Positions 1 to 8,330 of a stretch of DNA of 64,000 nt are shown one piece after another. The stretch's first letter is position 1; each line of letters begins with the position of its first letter. The DNA comes from Haloarcula sp. CBA1129 (GTDB lineage: Archaea; Halobacteriota; Halobacteria; Halobacteriales; Haloarculaceae), in assembly GCF_008729015.1 (NCBI RefSeq), contig NZ_RKSM01000001.1, positions 2,914,001 to 2,978,000 on the forward strand. Reading direction: 5' to 3'. The notes under the pieces are model-generated. The model saw only the letters and a program-made list of their open reading frames with translations. It did no database searches and was not told where the DNA came from. Made by a program: the position numbers and the translations under genes.

Positions 1-30
1 ACAGACATCGAGAAACCGTATCTGGACTGA
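1..30 (+). CDS. C-terminal end of an upstream gene (partial)
   Basis: Frame 1 is open from the first base and stops with TGA at 28-30, giving the tail TDIEKPYLD. It ends four bases before the stop of the convergent yccF gene, which suits two genes meeting tail to tail. Nine residues are too few to identify a family or to exclude chance, so this is only a probable gene end. Confidence 0.3.
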   Translation, partial: TDIEKPYLD

Positions 31-33
31 CTG

Positions 34-408
34 TCAGTACTGGTACAGCGACACGACAAATGGGAGCTTGTTGTACATCCAAATCGCCAGCGGGAGGCCA
101 ACGATTGTCAGCGTCAGCGCGTACGCGACGCCGGTCCAGACGCCGCTGGCCCACCAGCCGACGAAGACGAACCAGACCACACGGACGAGCAGCGAGTACT
201 GCGAGCCGCCGTCGCTCTCCGTGACAAGCCGGTCGCGTCGTTTGAGCGTCAGCACGAGTGGCACCCTGTTTATCAGCTTGATACCCAGCGGGATGCCGAT
301 GATTGTGACGTTCAGCAGCCACGCGACCGAGAGCCAGATGCCGGTCACCCACCAGCCGACGAACAGAAACCACACCGCCCGAACGAGGAGAGACCGCTGT
401 GCACTCAT
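34..408 (-). CDS. YccF-domain inner-membrane protein
   Basis: This 124-residue membrane protein has two copies of the YccF module. Each copy has the pattern VRAVWFLFVGWW followed by a hydrophobic stretch ending in a G-(I/L)-P-L motif, roughly residues 6-55 and 71-120. Four membrane segments are likely. Members of the family are small integral membrane proteins of unknown function. The ATG at 408 is chosen because the frame upstream of it is low-complexity and arises from duplicated DNA. The stop lies just after the end of the convergent gene. Confidence 0.85.
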   Translation of the reverse strand: MSAQRSLLVRAVWFLFVGWWVTGIWLSVAWLLNVTIIGIPLGIKLINRVPLVLTLKRRDRLVTESDGGSQYSLLVRVVWFVFVGWWASGVWTGVAYALTLTIVGLPLAIWMYNKLPFVVSLYQY

Positions 409-500
409 ACCCGAATCTACCTCGCCCGGCATCATAAGCTTCCTGTCCAGTGTGTGAGGACAGAAATCGAGCCGGTCTAGAGGTCCGGCGTTACGCTTCA

Positions 501-541
501 AACCCGTCTTCGAAGACGAACGTCCCGTTCCGCTGGACGAC
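501..541. repeat. Direct repeat, copy 1 (duplicated 3' end of aminopeptidase gene)
   Basis: A 41-base perfect direct repeat of 651-691, offset by exactly 150 bases. In the minus frame of the aminopeptidase it corresponds to the near-C-terminal peptide VQRNGTFVFEDGF. It lies outside the gene, so it is probably a relic of a tandem duplication or recombination event. Confidence 0.85.
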
Positions 542-583
542 CTGCACCGACCTTTTTCGGCGTCGGGTCGCCGTTGGCGACCG

Positions 584-637
584 CTCCTCGAAAAACGTCG
601 ATGAAAAAGCCGACCACTCACTCCGTTCGCGGTCGGG
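584..637 (+). repeat. Dispersed intergenic repeat, copy A
   Basis: It starts CTCCTCGAAAAACGT, has a second A-run, then a short inverted repeat (CGACC...GGTCG). The same layout recurs on the opposite strand at 9906-9960 with about three-quarters identity by eye. Both copies are in gene-free DNA. Confidence 0.6.
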
Positions 638-640
638 TAC

Positions 641-1732
641 TCAGTCCTCGAACCCGTCTTCGAAGACGAACGTCCCGTTCCGCTGGACGACTTCCCCGTC
701 AACCTCGATGAACGAGTCCTCGCTCATGTCGACAATCATGTCGACGTGGACGGCCGACTCGTTTTGCTCGTTGTCCTCGCCAACAGTCTCGTCGTAGGCT
801 CGTCCTACCGCCATGTGAACGGTGTCGCCCATCTTTTCATCGAACAGCATGTTGTAAGAGAACTGGTCGATATCGCGGTTCATTCCGATGCCCAGTTCGC
901 CGAGTCGGCTCGCACCGTCATCAGTCGACAGCACCTCGGTCAGCAGGTCTTCGTTCTTGGCGGCGCTGTGCTCGACGACTTCGCCGTCCTCGAACCGAAG
1001 GAAGACATCGGTCACTTCCCGGCCCTGATGGTACAGCGGCTTGTCGAACAGTACCTCGCCCTCGACGCTGTCGGAGACTGGCGCAGTGAACACCTCGCCG
1101 CCGGGAAGGTTCTTCTCACCGTAGTCGTTGAGCGTCTCGTTACCGGCAACAGACATCGTCACGTCCGTCGTCTCCCCGGAAACGATGCGGACTTCGTCGG
1201 CAGGGTCCAGAATCTCGACCATCTGTGCCTGGTGCTCGCGGACGGCGTCCCAGTCCTTGAGGACGGCATCCCAGACGAAGTTCTCGTAGCCCTCCGTCGA
1301 AGTCTGGGCGAGCTGGGCGTTGGCAGGCGCGGGGTATTGTGTGAGACACCAAGTCTTCGAGAGCCGCTCGTTCAGGAGCGGCTGCTGGGACTGCTGATAG
1401 GCGGCCGTTGTTTCGGGGTCAACGTCACTGGTCTCGGTGACGTTGTCACTGCCCTTGATCGCGATGTACGCGTCCATCTCCTCGTACAGCGCTTCAATAT
1501 GGCTCGGCGTCTCGAACTCGTCCCGATTGCGAAGGTAGGCACGACGGAACCGCTCGCCGAGGCGGTCCTGTACGACAAGCGGATTTGCGCCGCGGTCAGC
1601 GGCAAACTCGTGTAGCGCGGTCACAAGATCCGCAGCCTGCGGGTGAGCGTCGATAACGAGGTTGTCGCCCTCGCTCAGGTCGATAGAGTGGTCGACAATG
1701 ACTTCCGCATGTTCGCGAATGCGTGGGTCCAT
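641..1732 (-). CDS. M29-family aminopeptidase (AmpS/leucyl aminopeptidase type)
   Basis: This 363-residue protein matches the thermophilic metallo-aminopeptidase family M29 in length and layout. Its N-terminus is MDPRIREHAEVIVDHSIDLSEGDNL, here read in two pieces around residue 15. Later motifs are EGEVLFDKPL, the acidic block SAAKNEDLLTEVL, and the metal-site region FDEKMGDTVHMAVGRAYDE with HVDMIVDM near the C-terminus. It should remove N-terminal residues from peptides in the cytoplasm using two metal ions. The ATG at 1732 is preferred over an upstream GTG that adds only five residues. Its last codons are duplicated downstream at 501-541. Confidence 0.9.
   Translation of the reverse strand: MDPRIREHAEVIVDHSIDLSEGDNLVIDAHPQAADLVTALHEFAADRGANPLVVQDRLGERFRRAYLRNRDEFETPSHIEALYEEMDAYIAIKGSDNVTETSDVDPETTAAYQQSQQPLLNERLSKTWCLTQYPAPANAQLAQTSTEGYENFVWDAVLKDWDAVREHQAQMVEILDPADEVRIVSGETTDVTMSVAGNETLNDYGEKNLPGGEVFTAPVSDSVEGEVLFDKPLYHQGREVTDVFLRFEDGEVVEHSAAKNEDLLTEVLSTDDGASRLGELGIGMNRDIDQFSYNMLFDEKMGDTVHMAVGRAYDETVGEDNEQNESAVHVDMIVDMSEDSFIEVDGEVVQRNGTFVFEDGFED
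651..691. repeat. Direct repeat, copy 2 (inside aminopeptidase 3' end)
   Basis: This is the in-gene partner of the 41-base repeat at 501-541. It encodes the residues just before the aminopeptidase C-terminus. Confidence 0.85.
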
Positions 1733-1775
1733 ACAGATAGGCACCACCGACGGCCCCTAACCGTTACCCTCCCGG

Positions 1776-1901
1776 CTACTTCTTCTTGCTCTGCTGGAGC
1801 CCTTCCTTGAATCCCTGAAAGGTCCGCCGGAGCATCAGATACATGAAGAAGAAAAACAGGAGGACGGCAGCGAGGAGTGCGTACGTGAGCAAGTCAGCCA
1901 T
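1776..1901 (-). CDS. Small single-pass membrane protein, unknown function
   Basis: A 41-residue protein with one membrane segment (about residues 5-25, LLTYALLAAVLLFFFFMYLML). A basic tail follows, RRTFQGFKEGLQQSKKK, which by the positive-inside rule should face the cytoplasm. The ATG at 1901 is chosen because upstream codons are unlike a protein. It lies 40 bases from the aminopeptidase start on the same strand and diverges from the regulator at 2061. The compact signal-anchor plus lysine-rich end makes a real gene likely, but no function can be assigned. Confidence 0.7.
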   Translation of the reverse strand: MADLLTYALLAAVLLFFFFMYLMLRRTFQGFKEGLQQSKKK

Positions 1902-2060
1902 ACCGGCGGTTGTCGAGCCGACATCAAAGTCCTTTCGGGAGACCCGGCTTCGGGCGTCTACCGGGCGATATTGAAGGGTAAAATGCGGGTTTGACCGATA
2001 GCTACAACGACCACTGTGCTTTGGCAAAGACTCATAATCCCATAGAACATACAGATAGTC

Positions 2061-2744
2061 ATGTCGTTGCTGCCTTCTCGGGACCCGGCGACCCCGGACG
2101 CCGAACCTCGAGTCATCGGTGTCGACAGTGATGATGCGGACGACGTGTTGTCGGCACTCTCGGCAGAGACAGCGCGTAACTTACTGTCAGAGCTAAACAA
2201 GGAGCCAGCACCGCCGTCGGAGCTGGCCGACCGGGTGGATACGTCGCTGCAAAACGCCCAGTACCATCTGAAGAAACTCAAGAATGCCGGTGCGGTCGAG
2301 GTCGTCGATACGGCGTACTCCGAGAAGGGGCGCGAGATGGACGTGTTCGCGCCGGCCAACCAACCGCTCGTTATCTGCGCCGGTGACGAACAGGAGACAT
2401 CGGGGCTGCGGGCGGCGCTGGCGAACATCATCGGTAGTCTCGCTGTCATCGGCTTCGCCAGCCTGCTGATCCAGCAGGTGTTCGGGAGCGGACTGGGGTC
2501 GCTGTTTGGCGGCCCAGCAGTGTCGTCCGGAAGTGCGGACACCGGGACCCGGGATCCGAGTTTTTACCCCGAGAACGCGACCGTGACCGATGGGGGCTTT
2601 GAAGCCACTGCGGGCGCGCTCGATACCGCCGCACGAGGCGGTGCCGAGGCCGCTGCCGCCGCGATTCCGCCGGGACTAGCGTTCTTCGCCGGCGGCGCGT
2701 TCGTCCTCGCGGGGATGGCGGCGCTGTGGTACATGCGGCAGTAG
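2061..2744 (+). CDS. Membrane-tethered winged-helix transcription regulator
   Basis: This 227-residue protein has an N-terminal ArsR-like winged helix (about residues 27-100). It shows LSALSAETARNLLSELNKEPAPPSELA and then LQNAQYHLKKLKNAGAVEVV, the recognition-helix region. After a short linker come two hydrophobic segments (about 118-142 and 200-224) flanking an extracellular-looking loop. A DNA-binding domain attached to the membrane suggests a sensor that reports an envelope signal directly to DNA. It diverges from the small membrane protein at 1776-1901. The target and signal are unknown. Confidence 0.8.
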   Translation: MSLLPSRDPATPDAEPRVIGVDSDDADDVLSALSAETARNLLSELNKEPAPPSELADRVDTSLQNAQYHLKKLKNAGAVEVVDTAYSEKGREMDVFAPANQPLVICAGDEQETSGLRAALANIIGSLAVIGFASLLIQQVFGSGLGSLFGGPAVSSGSADTGTRDPSFYPENATVTDGGFEATAGALDTAARGGAEAAAAAIPPGLAFFAGGAFVLAGMAALWYMRQ

Positions 2745-2813
2745 TCCTTTCGCGCCTGCAGCGTTCTGCAAAAACGAAGGGAAAACCTCGACCAGAAGTG
2801 TCCCTGTATACCG

Positions 2814-3323
2814 TTACCGTTCGACGGTTGTCGTCGAAATCGGTGTTCCGTCCGGGGAGCGAAGGCGAACGCGAACGTCGCCGGCCATCACATCCAGTTC
2901 AGCGTGGGCCGGCTGATAGCGTCGAGGGTCGGCGTAACTCCCCGGGTTGACCAGCGTCCAGCCGCCGAAGTCAGTCAGTACAGGTTTGTGTGAGTGACCG
3001 ACGACAACGATATCGGCGTTTTCCTGCCGGGCCAGCATCCCGAGGGCGGTTTCGGTGTGTTCGTGGCCGTGTACGACGACGATGGTCAGCCCCTCCCAAG
3101 AGACGGTCGCAACGTCAGAAAGCCGGGCACGGACCGCCGGCCGATCGTTGTTCCCGACGACGCCGGTCAGTTCGTCGCATTCGGCGTCGATAGCATCGAG
3201 GACCTGCTCGGTCATGAAATCGCCCGCGTGGAGAACGCGGTCGGCCTCGCGGACAGCGTCAAGCGTCCGACCCGTCAGTCGATGGTCGTCCGTCCCGTGC
3301 GTATCTGAGATGACAGTGAGCAT
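2814..3323 (-). CDS. YfcE/MJ0936-family metallophosphoesterase
   Basis: This 169-residue calcineurin-like phosphoesterase shows the full motif set: ISDTHG at residues 5-10, HAGDF, GVVGNND, VVHGHEH and VVVGHSHKP, followed by LVNPGS. These residues bind two metal ions. Family members such as MJ0936 hydrolyse phosphodiesters in the cytoplasm, but the natural substrate is unknown. The ATG at 3323 starts directly on MLTVISDTHG, the usual family start. It diverges from the cation transporter at 3390. Confidence 0.88.
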   Translation of the reverse strand: MLTVISDTHGTDDHRLTGRTLDAVREADRVLHAGDFMTEQVLDAIDAECDELTGVVGNNDRPAVRARLSDVATVSWEGLTIVVVHGHEHTETALGMLARQENADIVVVGHSHKPVLTDFGGWTLVNPGSYADPRRYQPAHAELDVMAGDVRVRLRSPDGTPISTTTVER

Positions 3324-3389
3324 ACCGCGCGTAGCAGCCCCAGATATAAATCCAGAAGCATTTTGCGTGATGGATGTGACGGAAAAATA

Positions 3390-4361
3390 ATGGCAGGGAG
3401 TAAATCAGTCGTCATCGCCGCACTGATAGCCAACGGCGCGATTGCGATCCTGAAGTTCTTCGGCTTCCTCCTGACAGGGAGCGCCGCGATGCTGTCGGAG
3501 ACGTACCACAGCATCTCTGACACCGGAAATCAGGTATTCCTGCTCATCGGAATCCGATTCAGCGAGCGGGAACGTGACCGTCGCCATCCCTTTGGCTACG
3601 GCAAGGCGCAGTTCTTCTATAGCTTTCTTGTCTCCGTGTTCCTGTTCGGTATCGCCGGCTGGGAGAGCGCGAAACACGGCTACAGCCAGCTAACCAGTGG
3701 CGGCCACGGCGGCGGTGGACACGCTGGCGAGGCGGTCGAGTTTTTGTTTTTCACGTATCAGCCGCCGGCATGGCTGGACCCGCTGTGGGTCAACTACACT
3801 GTCCTCCTCGGTGCGTTCGTCTTCGAGACGTACGCCCTGATAAAGGCCCGCGCCGAGATGAAACGTCAGATCGACCGGAACGACTGGTCGGGCTACCGCG
3901 AGGCGTTCCGCAAGACGAGCGACGTGACGACGCTGACCGCGCTGACCGAGGACACCATCGCGCTCGCGGGCATCGTCATCGCGCTGGTTGGCCTGTTTCT
4001 CGAACAGCAGACCGGCAACCCGTTTTTCGACCGAGTCTCCGCGCTGCTCATCGGGATTATGCTGATGGGCTTCGCTCTGGCGCTGGCTTGGGAGAACAAG
4101 CGTCTGTTGCTGGGGGAGAGCCTCCCAATGGACGAGGAACAGCGCCTCCGTGATGTCGTCATGCAAAACGAGCACGTGGACGAAGTCATCGGCTTCCGAA
4201 CGGTGTACTTCGGTCCGAACGAGGTCATCGTCTTCGCCGACCTGCGGTTCGTGTCGGACCTCGACGTGGAGTCGATGGACGACGAGATAACGGCCCTCGA
4301 ATCGGCGATGCAGGACGCCAACGGCGACATCAGGAAGGTCTACATCGAGCCGGAGCTGTAA
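3390..4361 (+). CDS. CDF-family cation diffusion facilitator (ZnT9-like)
   Basis: A 323-residue divalent metal/proton antiporter. The first membrane helices carry the metal-site signature SETYHSISDTGNQ (HxxxD). Helix 5 has TALTEDTIALAG, an E-D pair in place of the usual HxxxD, as in the ZnT9-like branch. A His/Gly-rich loop (GGHGGGGHAGE) lies between helices 3 and 4, and a cytoplasmic C-terminal domain ends KVYIEPEL. The ATG at 3390 (MAGSKSVV) is preferred because the nine upstream codons are not conserved-looking. Its last 22 bases overlap the convergent lipoprotein gene. Confidence 0.9.
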   Translation: MAGSKSVVIAALIANGAIAILKFFGFLLTGSAAMLSETYHSISDTGNQVFLLIGIRFSERERDRRHPFGYGKAQFFYSFLVSVFLFGIAGWESAKHGYSQLTSGGHGGGGHAGEAVEFLFFTYQPPAWLDPLWVNYTVLLGAFVFETYALIKARAEMKRQIDRNDWSGYREAFRKTSDVTTLTALTEDTIALAGIVIALVGLFLEQQTGNPFFDRVSALLIGIMLMGFALALAWENKRLLLGESLPMDEEQRLRDVVMQNEHVDEVIGFRTVYFGPNEVIVFADLRFVSDLDVESMDDEITALESAMQDANGDIRKVYIEPEL

Positions 4362-5092
4362 GGGTCGTTCCCCTCCAGCCACCACGGAATCGGGACGCGA
4401 CCGATATCAGTGGTGACGGTCACGCTCGCGTCGATATCCGGTCGGTCCGGTCGTCGTTCGCTGTGTTCGACGGATCTGATTACCCCTTGTCGGTCGACGT
4501 ACAGCCGCGACCGTCCGATTTCGGACTCGTTCTCGCCGGTCGGTGACTCTACTGTCTCCGTTGAGGACAGAACAGCGACCGGCCGTCCGTTCCACCGGAA
4601 GGAGTCCACCTGCCGGTACTCGGTATTCGACAGGAGCCGTCGAAGCAGATCAGTCCCTGCTGGCGAGGTGACCAGCGACGTGTTCGGCGCGGCGGGGGTA
4701 GTGGCGTACGGCGTATCTGGGTCGTCCCGGACATTTGTGTACACCGTCCCGTTGGCGAGAACCGCGTCGTCAGATATCGGACCGAACCGCCGTCTGACCC
4801 GCGTTATCTCTCTATCTCGGTCTACCCAGACATCGAGCGTGTTCTGTGGCCCCGCCTGTTCGACGTGGCGGTGGAAGCTCCGGGTCGAAAGCGCCCGCTC
4901 GTGACGGTCCAATAGCCGGTCCAGATCGACCGTCCCGTTGGTGGTCGGGGCTGTCACCGTTGCGTCCAGCGAGTGAGTGGGGACCGGGGCAGGGGTTACC
5001 GGGTCGCTGTCACCTGCCGTCGGGCCGGCCGGAAAGAAGCCGGAACAGCCCGCGAGAAGCGCGATAGCGACGGTGAGCGAGACACGCCACAT
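4340..5092 (-). CDS. Haloarchaeal lipoprotein, unknown function
   Basis: A 250-residue secreted protein with a signal peptide and lipobox: MWRVSLTVAIALLAGC, so the mature protein should begin at Cys16 and carry a lipid anchor. A short Pro/Thr-rich spacer follows, then a soluble domain containing LDRLLDRHERALSTRSFHRHV and later VYTNV and RLYVDRQGVIR. This resembles the haloarchaeal lipoprotein families of LolA-like appearance, but that is only a resemblance. The ATG at 5092 is fixed by the signal peptide. It is divergent from the helicase gene. Confidence 0.8.
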   Translation of the reverse strand: MWRVSLTVAIALLAGCSGFFPAGPTAGDSDPVTPAPVPTHSLDATVTAPTTNGTVDLDRLLDRHERALSTRSFHRHVEQAGPQNTLDVWVDRDREITRVRRRFGPISDDAVLANGTVYTNVRDDPDTPYATTPAAPNTSLVTSPAGTDLLRRLLSNTEYRQVDSFRWNGRPVAVLSSTETVESPTGENESEIGRSRLYVDRQGVIRSVEHSERRPDRPDIDASVTVTTDIGRVPIPWWLEGNDPYSSGSM

Positions 5093-5166
5093 GTGCCTTA
5101 GCAGGGGCGCTCGCGGCAAGTAGCTGTGGGCGAACCCTTTTGCCGGTGAACGGCCAATCAGCGCAC

Positions 5167-7344
5167 GTGGCAACGACAGACGACGGCTACATGCGGTTTT
5201 TCCCCTTCGAGGAGCCGTACGACCATCAGCAGGAGGCGATGGGAACGATATACGACGCGCTCGAAGAGGGGCATGACGTGCTGTTCGAAGGGGCCTGTGG
5301 GACCGGGAAGACGCTCGCGTCGTTGGTTCCAGCGCTGGAACACGCCCGCGAGACCGGCAAAACCGTCGTTATCACGACGAACGTCCATCAACAGATGCGC
5401 CAGTTCGTCGAGGATGCCAGAGCGATTACCGACCAAGAGCGACTGCGAGCGGTCGTCTTCCGGGGGAAAGGATCGATGTGTCACATCGACGTGGACTACG
5501 AGGAGTGTCAGGCGCTGCGGGACACGACCCGTGATCTGGTCGAGGTCGAGAGCGACATCGCCGAACTGGAACAGCGCGAGGGGGAACTCCTTTCTGACGG
5601 GCAGGCTGGCAGCAGCGAGGCGATGGAGGCCCGCAACGCCGTCGTCGAGGAACTCCGGGACCTACAGGACGAACGGGAGGAAATCGAGACAGAACGGTCG
5701 ACCTGCGACCACTACTACCGGAACCTCACCGTCGACACCAGCGAGTTCTACGCGTGGCTGTTCGACGACGTTCGGACGCCCGACGACGTGTACGAGTACG
5801 CCCACGAGCAGGGGCTGTGTGGTTACGAGCTGCTCAAGGAGGGGATGGACGGCGTCGACCTCGTCGTCTGTAACTATCACCACCTGCTGGACCCGACCAT
5901 CCGCGAGCAGTTCTTCCACTGGATCGGCCGCGACCCCGAGGACATCATCGCTGTCTTCGACGAAGCCCACAACGTCGAGTCCGCGGCCCGGGACCACGCC
6001 CGGCGCACGCTGACCGAGAACACGCTCGATCAGGCCCTAGAGGAACTCGACAACGAGGAGGACGCCCGGACCGACGCCGCGGCCAACGTCATCGAAACGT
6101 TCCGGGACGCCCTCATCGAGGCCTACGAGGACGCCTTCGAGTTCGGTGGTCGCGCGGCCGTCGACGAACACTGGGACGACATCACCATCGCCAACGACGA
6201 CCGAAAAGACGACCTGACGCTCGCCTTCCTCCAAGGGTACACCGGCCCCGGCTTCCACGAGGAACTGGACCGCGCGCTGGAACTCGGCCGGGACCTCGAC
6301 GCCCGCTATCAGGAGGCGTTCAAGCAAGGTGAACTAGACACCAGAAAGGAGTGTCAGACCCTGCAGGCCGCCGGTTTCATTTCCGACTGGCTCGAGGAAT
6401 CGGACGACACCGGCCAGTATCCCGTGGTCAGCGTCCGCCGTGACGAATCGACGGACGACGTGTATGGCCGCGCGGAACTGTACACCTGCATCCCCGAGGA
6501 AGTCACCCGTGACCTGTTCGAGGACCTGCACGCGGCAGTGCTGATGAGCGCCACGCTCCGGCCCTTCGACGTGACCGAGAACGTCGTCGGCGTCGAGGAC
6601 GCGGTGACGATGGCCTACGGCGCGCAGTTCCCCGAGGAGCGCCGCCGGACCTACGCCGTCGACGGCCCTGCGCTGTTTTCCAGCGAACGCGACGACCCCC
6701 AGACCCAGCAACGCATCGCGCGCACGCTCGAAGACATCGTGCGCTTCACGCCCGGAAATACGCTCGTGTTCTGCCCGTCTTACAGCGAGGCCGAGCGCTA
6801 CCACGACATGACCGCCGTGAGCGCGACGCGGTACCTAGACGAACCGGGAACGCAGGCGCGTGACCTCCGCGAAGCCTTCACAAACGGCGATGACGGCGTC
6901 CTCTACACCTCGCTGTGGGGGACGCTGGGGGAGGGCGTGAGCTACGACGGCGACGACGCCCGGACCGTCGTGGTCGTCGGCGTCCCCTACCCTCACCTCG
7001 ACGACCGCATGGACGCCGTCCAAGACGCCTACGACGTGGCCTTCGGCGACGACGAGGGCGACGCCGGCTGGCGCTACGCCGTCGAAATTCCGACAGTTCG
7101 CAAGACCAGACAGGCCCTCGGGCGCGTGGTCCGGTCGCCCGACGACTTCGGCGCGCGAATCCTGCTGGACAAACGCTACACGGAGGCCGCTGAGATGGAG
7201 ATGCACGACTACGCCGTCCGCGGGACGTTCCCGACGGAGGAACGCCGCGAGATGGTAGATATCGGCCCAGAGAAACTCAAGTTCGCGATGCTGAACTTCT
7301 ATCAGGATATGGACGCGTACGACGGGCCGCCGCCGAAGCCGTAG
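5167..7344 (+). CDS. XPD/Rad3-type DNA helicase with Fe-S cluster
   Basis: A superfamily 2 5'-3' DNA helicase of about 725 residues, probably acting in nucleotide excision repair. Walker A is GACGTGKT (about residues 42-49) and the Walker B box is DEAH (265-268). Motif VI is RKTRQALGRVVRS near residue 640. Four cysteines at about 105, 114, 180 and 218 sit where XPD holds its [4Fe-4S] cluster, although the spacer between the second and third is long and coiled-coil-like. The start is uncertain: TTG 5140, GTG 5146, GTG 5167 or ATG 5191. GTG 5167 is chosen because it gives ATTDDGYMRFFPFEEPY with a minimal extension. Confidence 0.9.
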   Translation: MATTDDGYMRFFPFEEPYDHQQEAMGTIYDALEEGHDVLFEGACGTGKTLASLVPALEHARETGKTVVITTNVHQQMRQFVEDARAITDQERLRAVVFRGKGSMCHIDVDYEECQALRDTTRDLVEVESDIAELEQREGELLSDGQAGSSEAMEARNAVVEELRDLQDEREEIETERSTCDHYYRNLTVDTSEFYAWLFDDVRTPDDVYEYAHEQGLCGYELLKEGMDGVDLVVCNYHHLLDPTIREQFFHWIGRDPEDIIAVFDEAHNVESAARDHARRTLTENTLDQALEELDNEEDARTDAAANVIETFRDALIEAYEDAFEFGGRAAVDEHWDDITIANDDRKDDLTLAFLQGYTGPGFHEELDRALELGRDLDARYQEAFKQGELDTRKECQTLQAAGFISDWLEESDDTGQYPVVSVRRDESTDDVYGRAELYTCIPEEVTRDLFEDLHAAVLMSATLRPFDVTENVVGVEDAVTMAYGAQFPEERRRTYAVDGPALFSSERDDPQTQQRIARTLEDIVRFTPGNTLVFCPSYSEAERYHDMTAVSATRYLDEPGTQARDLREAFTNGDDGVLYTSLWGTLGEGVSYDGDDARTVVVVGVPYPHLDDRMDAVQDAYDVAFGDDEGDAGWRYAVEIPTVRKTRQALGRVVRSPDDFGARILLDKRYTEAAEMEMHDYAVRGTFPTEERREMVDIGPEKLKFAMLNFYQDMDAYDGPPPKP

Positions 7345-7420
7345 CGTTGTAGTCCGGCCAAAAACGGTGACCGACCGGAAACCGGATGTTTTGAAACCCT
7401 CCACACGAAACTCGGGGGCA

Positions 7421-8053
7421 ATGCTAGTTGCCTTCGACTTCGACGGGACGCTCTCCGACTCGGAGATGACGGTCCTGCTGGGAAGCCAGAACGGGACGGC
7501 TGAGGACATGGCCGATATTACCGAGCGTGCGATGAACAACGAAATCGAATACGCCGAGAGCCTTCGCCAGCGGTGTGCGCTCCTCGAAGGCCTCGCTGAT
7601 GAGCAGGCACAGACGGCCTTCGACGAGGTGGCCCTGCGACCCGGCGCGGCCGAAGTCATCGAGGCCCTTCGGGATGCCGGCGTCTACGTGGCTATCCTCA
7701 CCGGTGGGTTCGAGCGCGGCGTCGAGGCTGCACTCGAAACAGACGGCGTTGAGGTCGACGCTATCGTTGCCAACCGACTGCCTGTTGAAGACGGGAAACT
7801 CACGGGAGAAGTCCGCGGGCCGCTCATCTCCGGAACCAAAGACGACGCGATGGAGGTCGTGACCGCCGTCACCGGAGAGGACCGGGACACAACGGTCGCC
7901 GTCGGCGATGGGGCCAACGACCTGCCGATGCTCGAAGTCGCGAATCTGGCTATCGGCTTCGATCCGAAACCGGCCGTCGCGCCGTCGTGTGACACGTCAG
8001 TCGAGACGATGAACGAACTGTACGAACTGCTGGAAGCCGAAGAAATCCTGTAG
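7421..8053 (+). CDS. serB: Phosphoserine phosphatase
   Basis: A 210-residue HAD-superfamily phosphatase performing the last step of serine synthesis. Motif I is AFDFDGTLSDSE with the two catalytic Asp residues. Motif II is LTGGFERGVEAAL, a conserved lysine lies in SGTKDDAMEVV, and motif IV is VGDGANDLPML. The length and order match SerB. The ATG at 7421 begins MLVAFDFDGT, the usual family start. An upstream in-frame ATG at 7367 would add an unconserved 18 residues. The partner enzyme SerA is encoded at 26160-27746. Confidence 0.92.
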   Translation: MLVAFDFDGTLSDSEMTVLLGSQNGTAEDMADITERAMNNEIEYAESLRQRCALLEGLADEQAQTAFDEVALRPGAAEVIEALRDAGVYVAILTGGFERGVEAALETDGVEVDAIVANRLPVEDGKLTGEVRGPLISGTKDDAMEVVTAVTGEDRDTTVAVGDGANDLPMLEVANLAIGFDPKPAVAPSCDTSVETMNELYELLEAEEIL

Positions 8054-8330
8054 CGCAGTCTTCGTTTTCGCTGCTCGTTGTCGATACTGTGTGGACCTGT
8101 TGGCAGGAGAGAAAACGGAAACGGGGAGAGGCACGCTCCCCACGGATGCGAGCATTCGTTGTCGGACCAATGACAGAGTATGGTTGAGCGTGAACCGACG
8201 CGTGCTCGCTACCGGCGACGGTTCATTGAATACATAATCCTCTCCCGTAATAAACCTAATGAATGGCTGAATTGTTGCAGAGTGTTGGTACGATCGTCCA
8301 GATATACCTCAGAGAATACCGTATCTTTGG
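8054..8330. other. Gene-free stretch, one short hairpin
   Basis: No gene is seen. A GGGGAG...CTCCCC inverted repeat at 8123-8141 could help end serB transcription, but no T-run follows it. The rest is moderately A+T-rich without recognisable repeats. Confidence 0.5.

Larger units (their letters stand above)
409..640. other. Intergenic stretch with duplicated aminopeptidase tail and a dispersed repeat copy
   Basis: No convincing gene is seen. The stretch holds a copy (501-541) of the last codons of the neighbouring aminopeptidase gene, and a repeat copy (584-637) whose relative lies on the opposite strand at 9906-9960. Confidence 0.7.
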
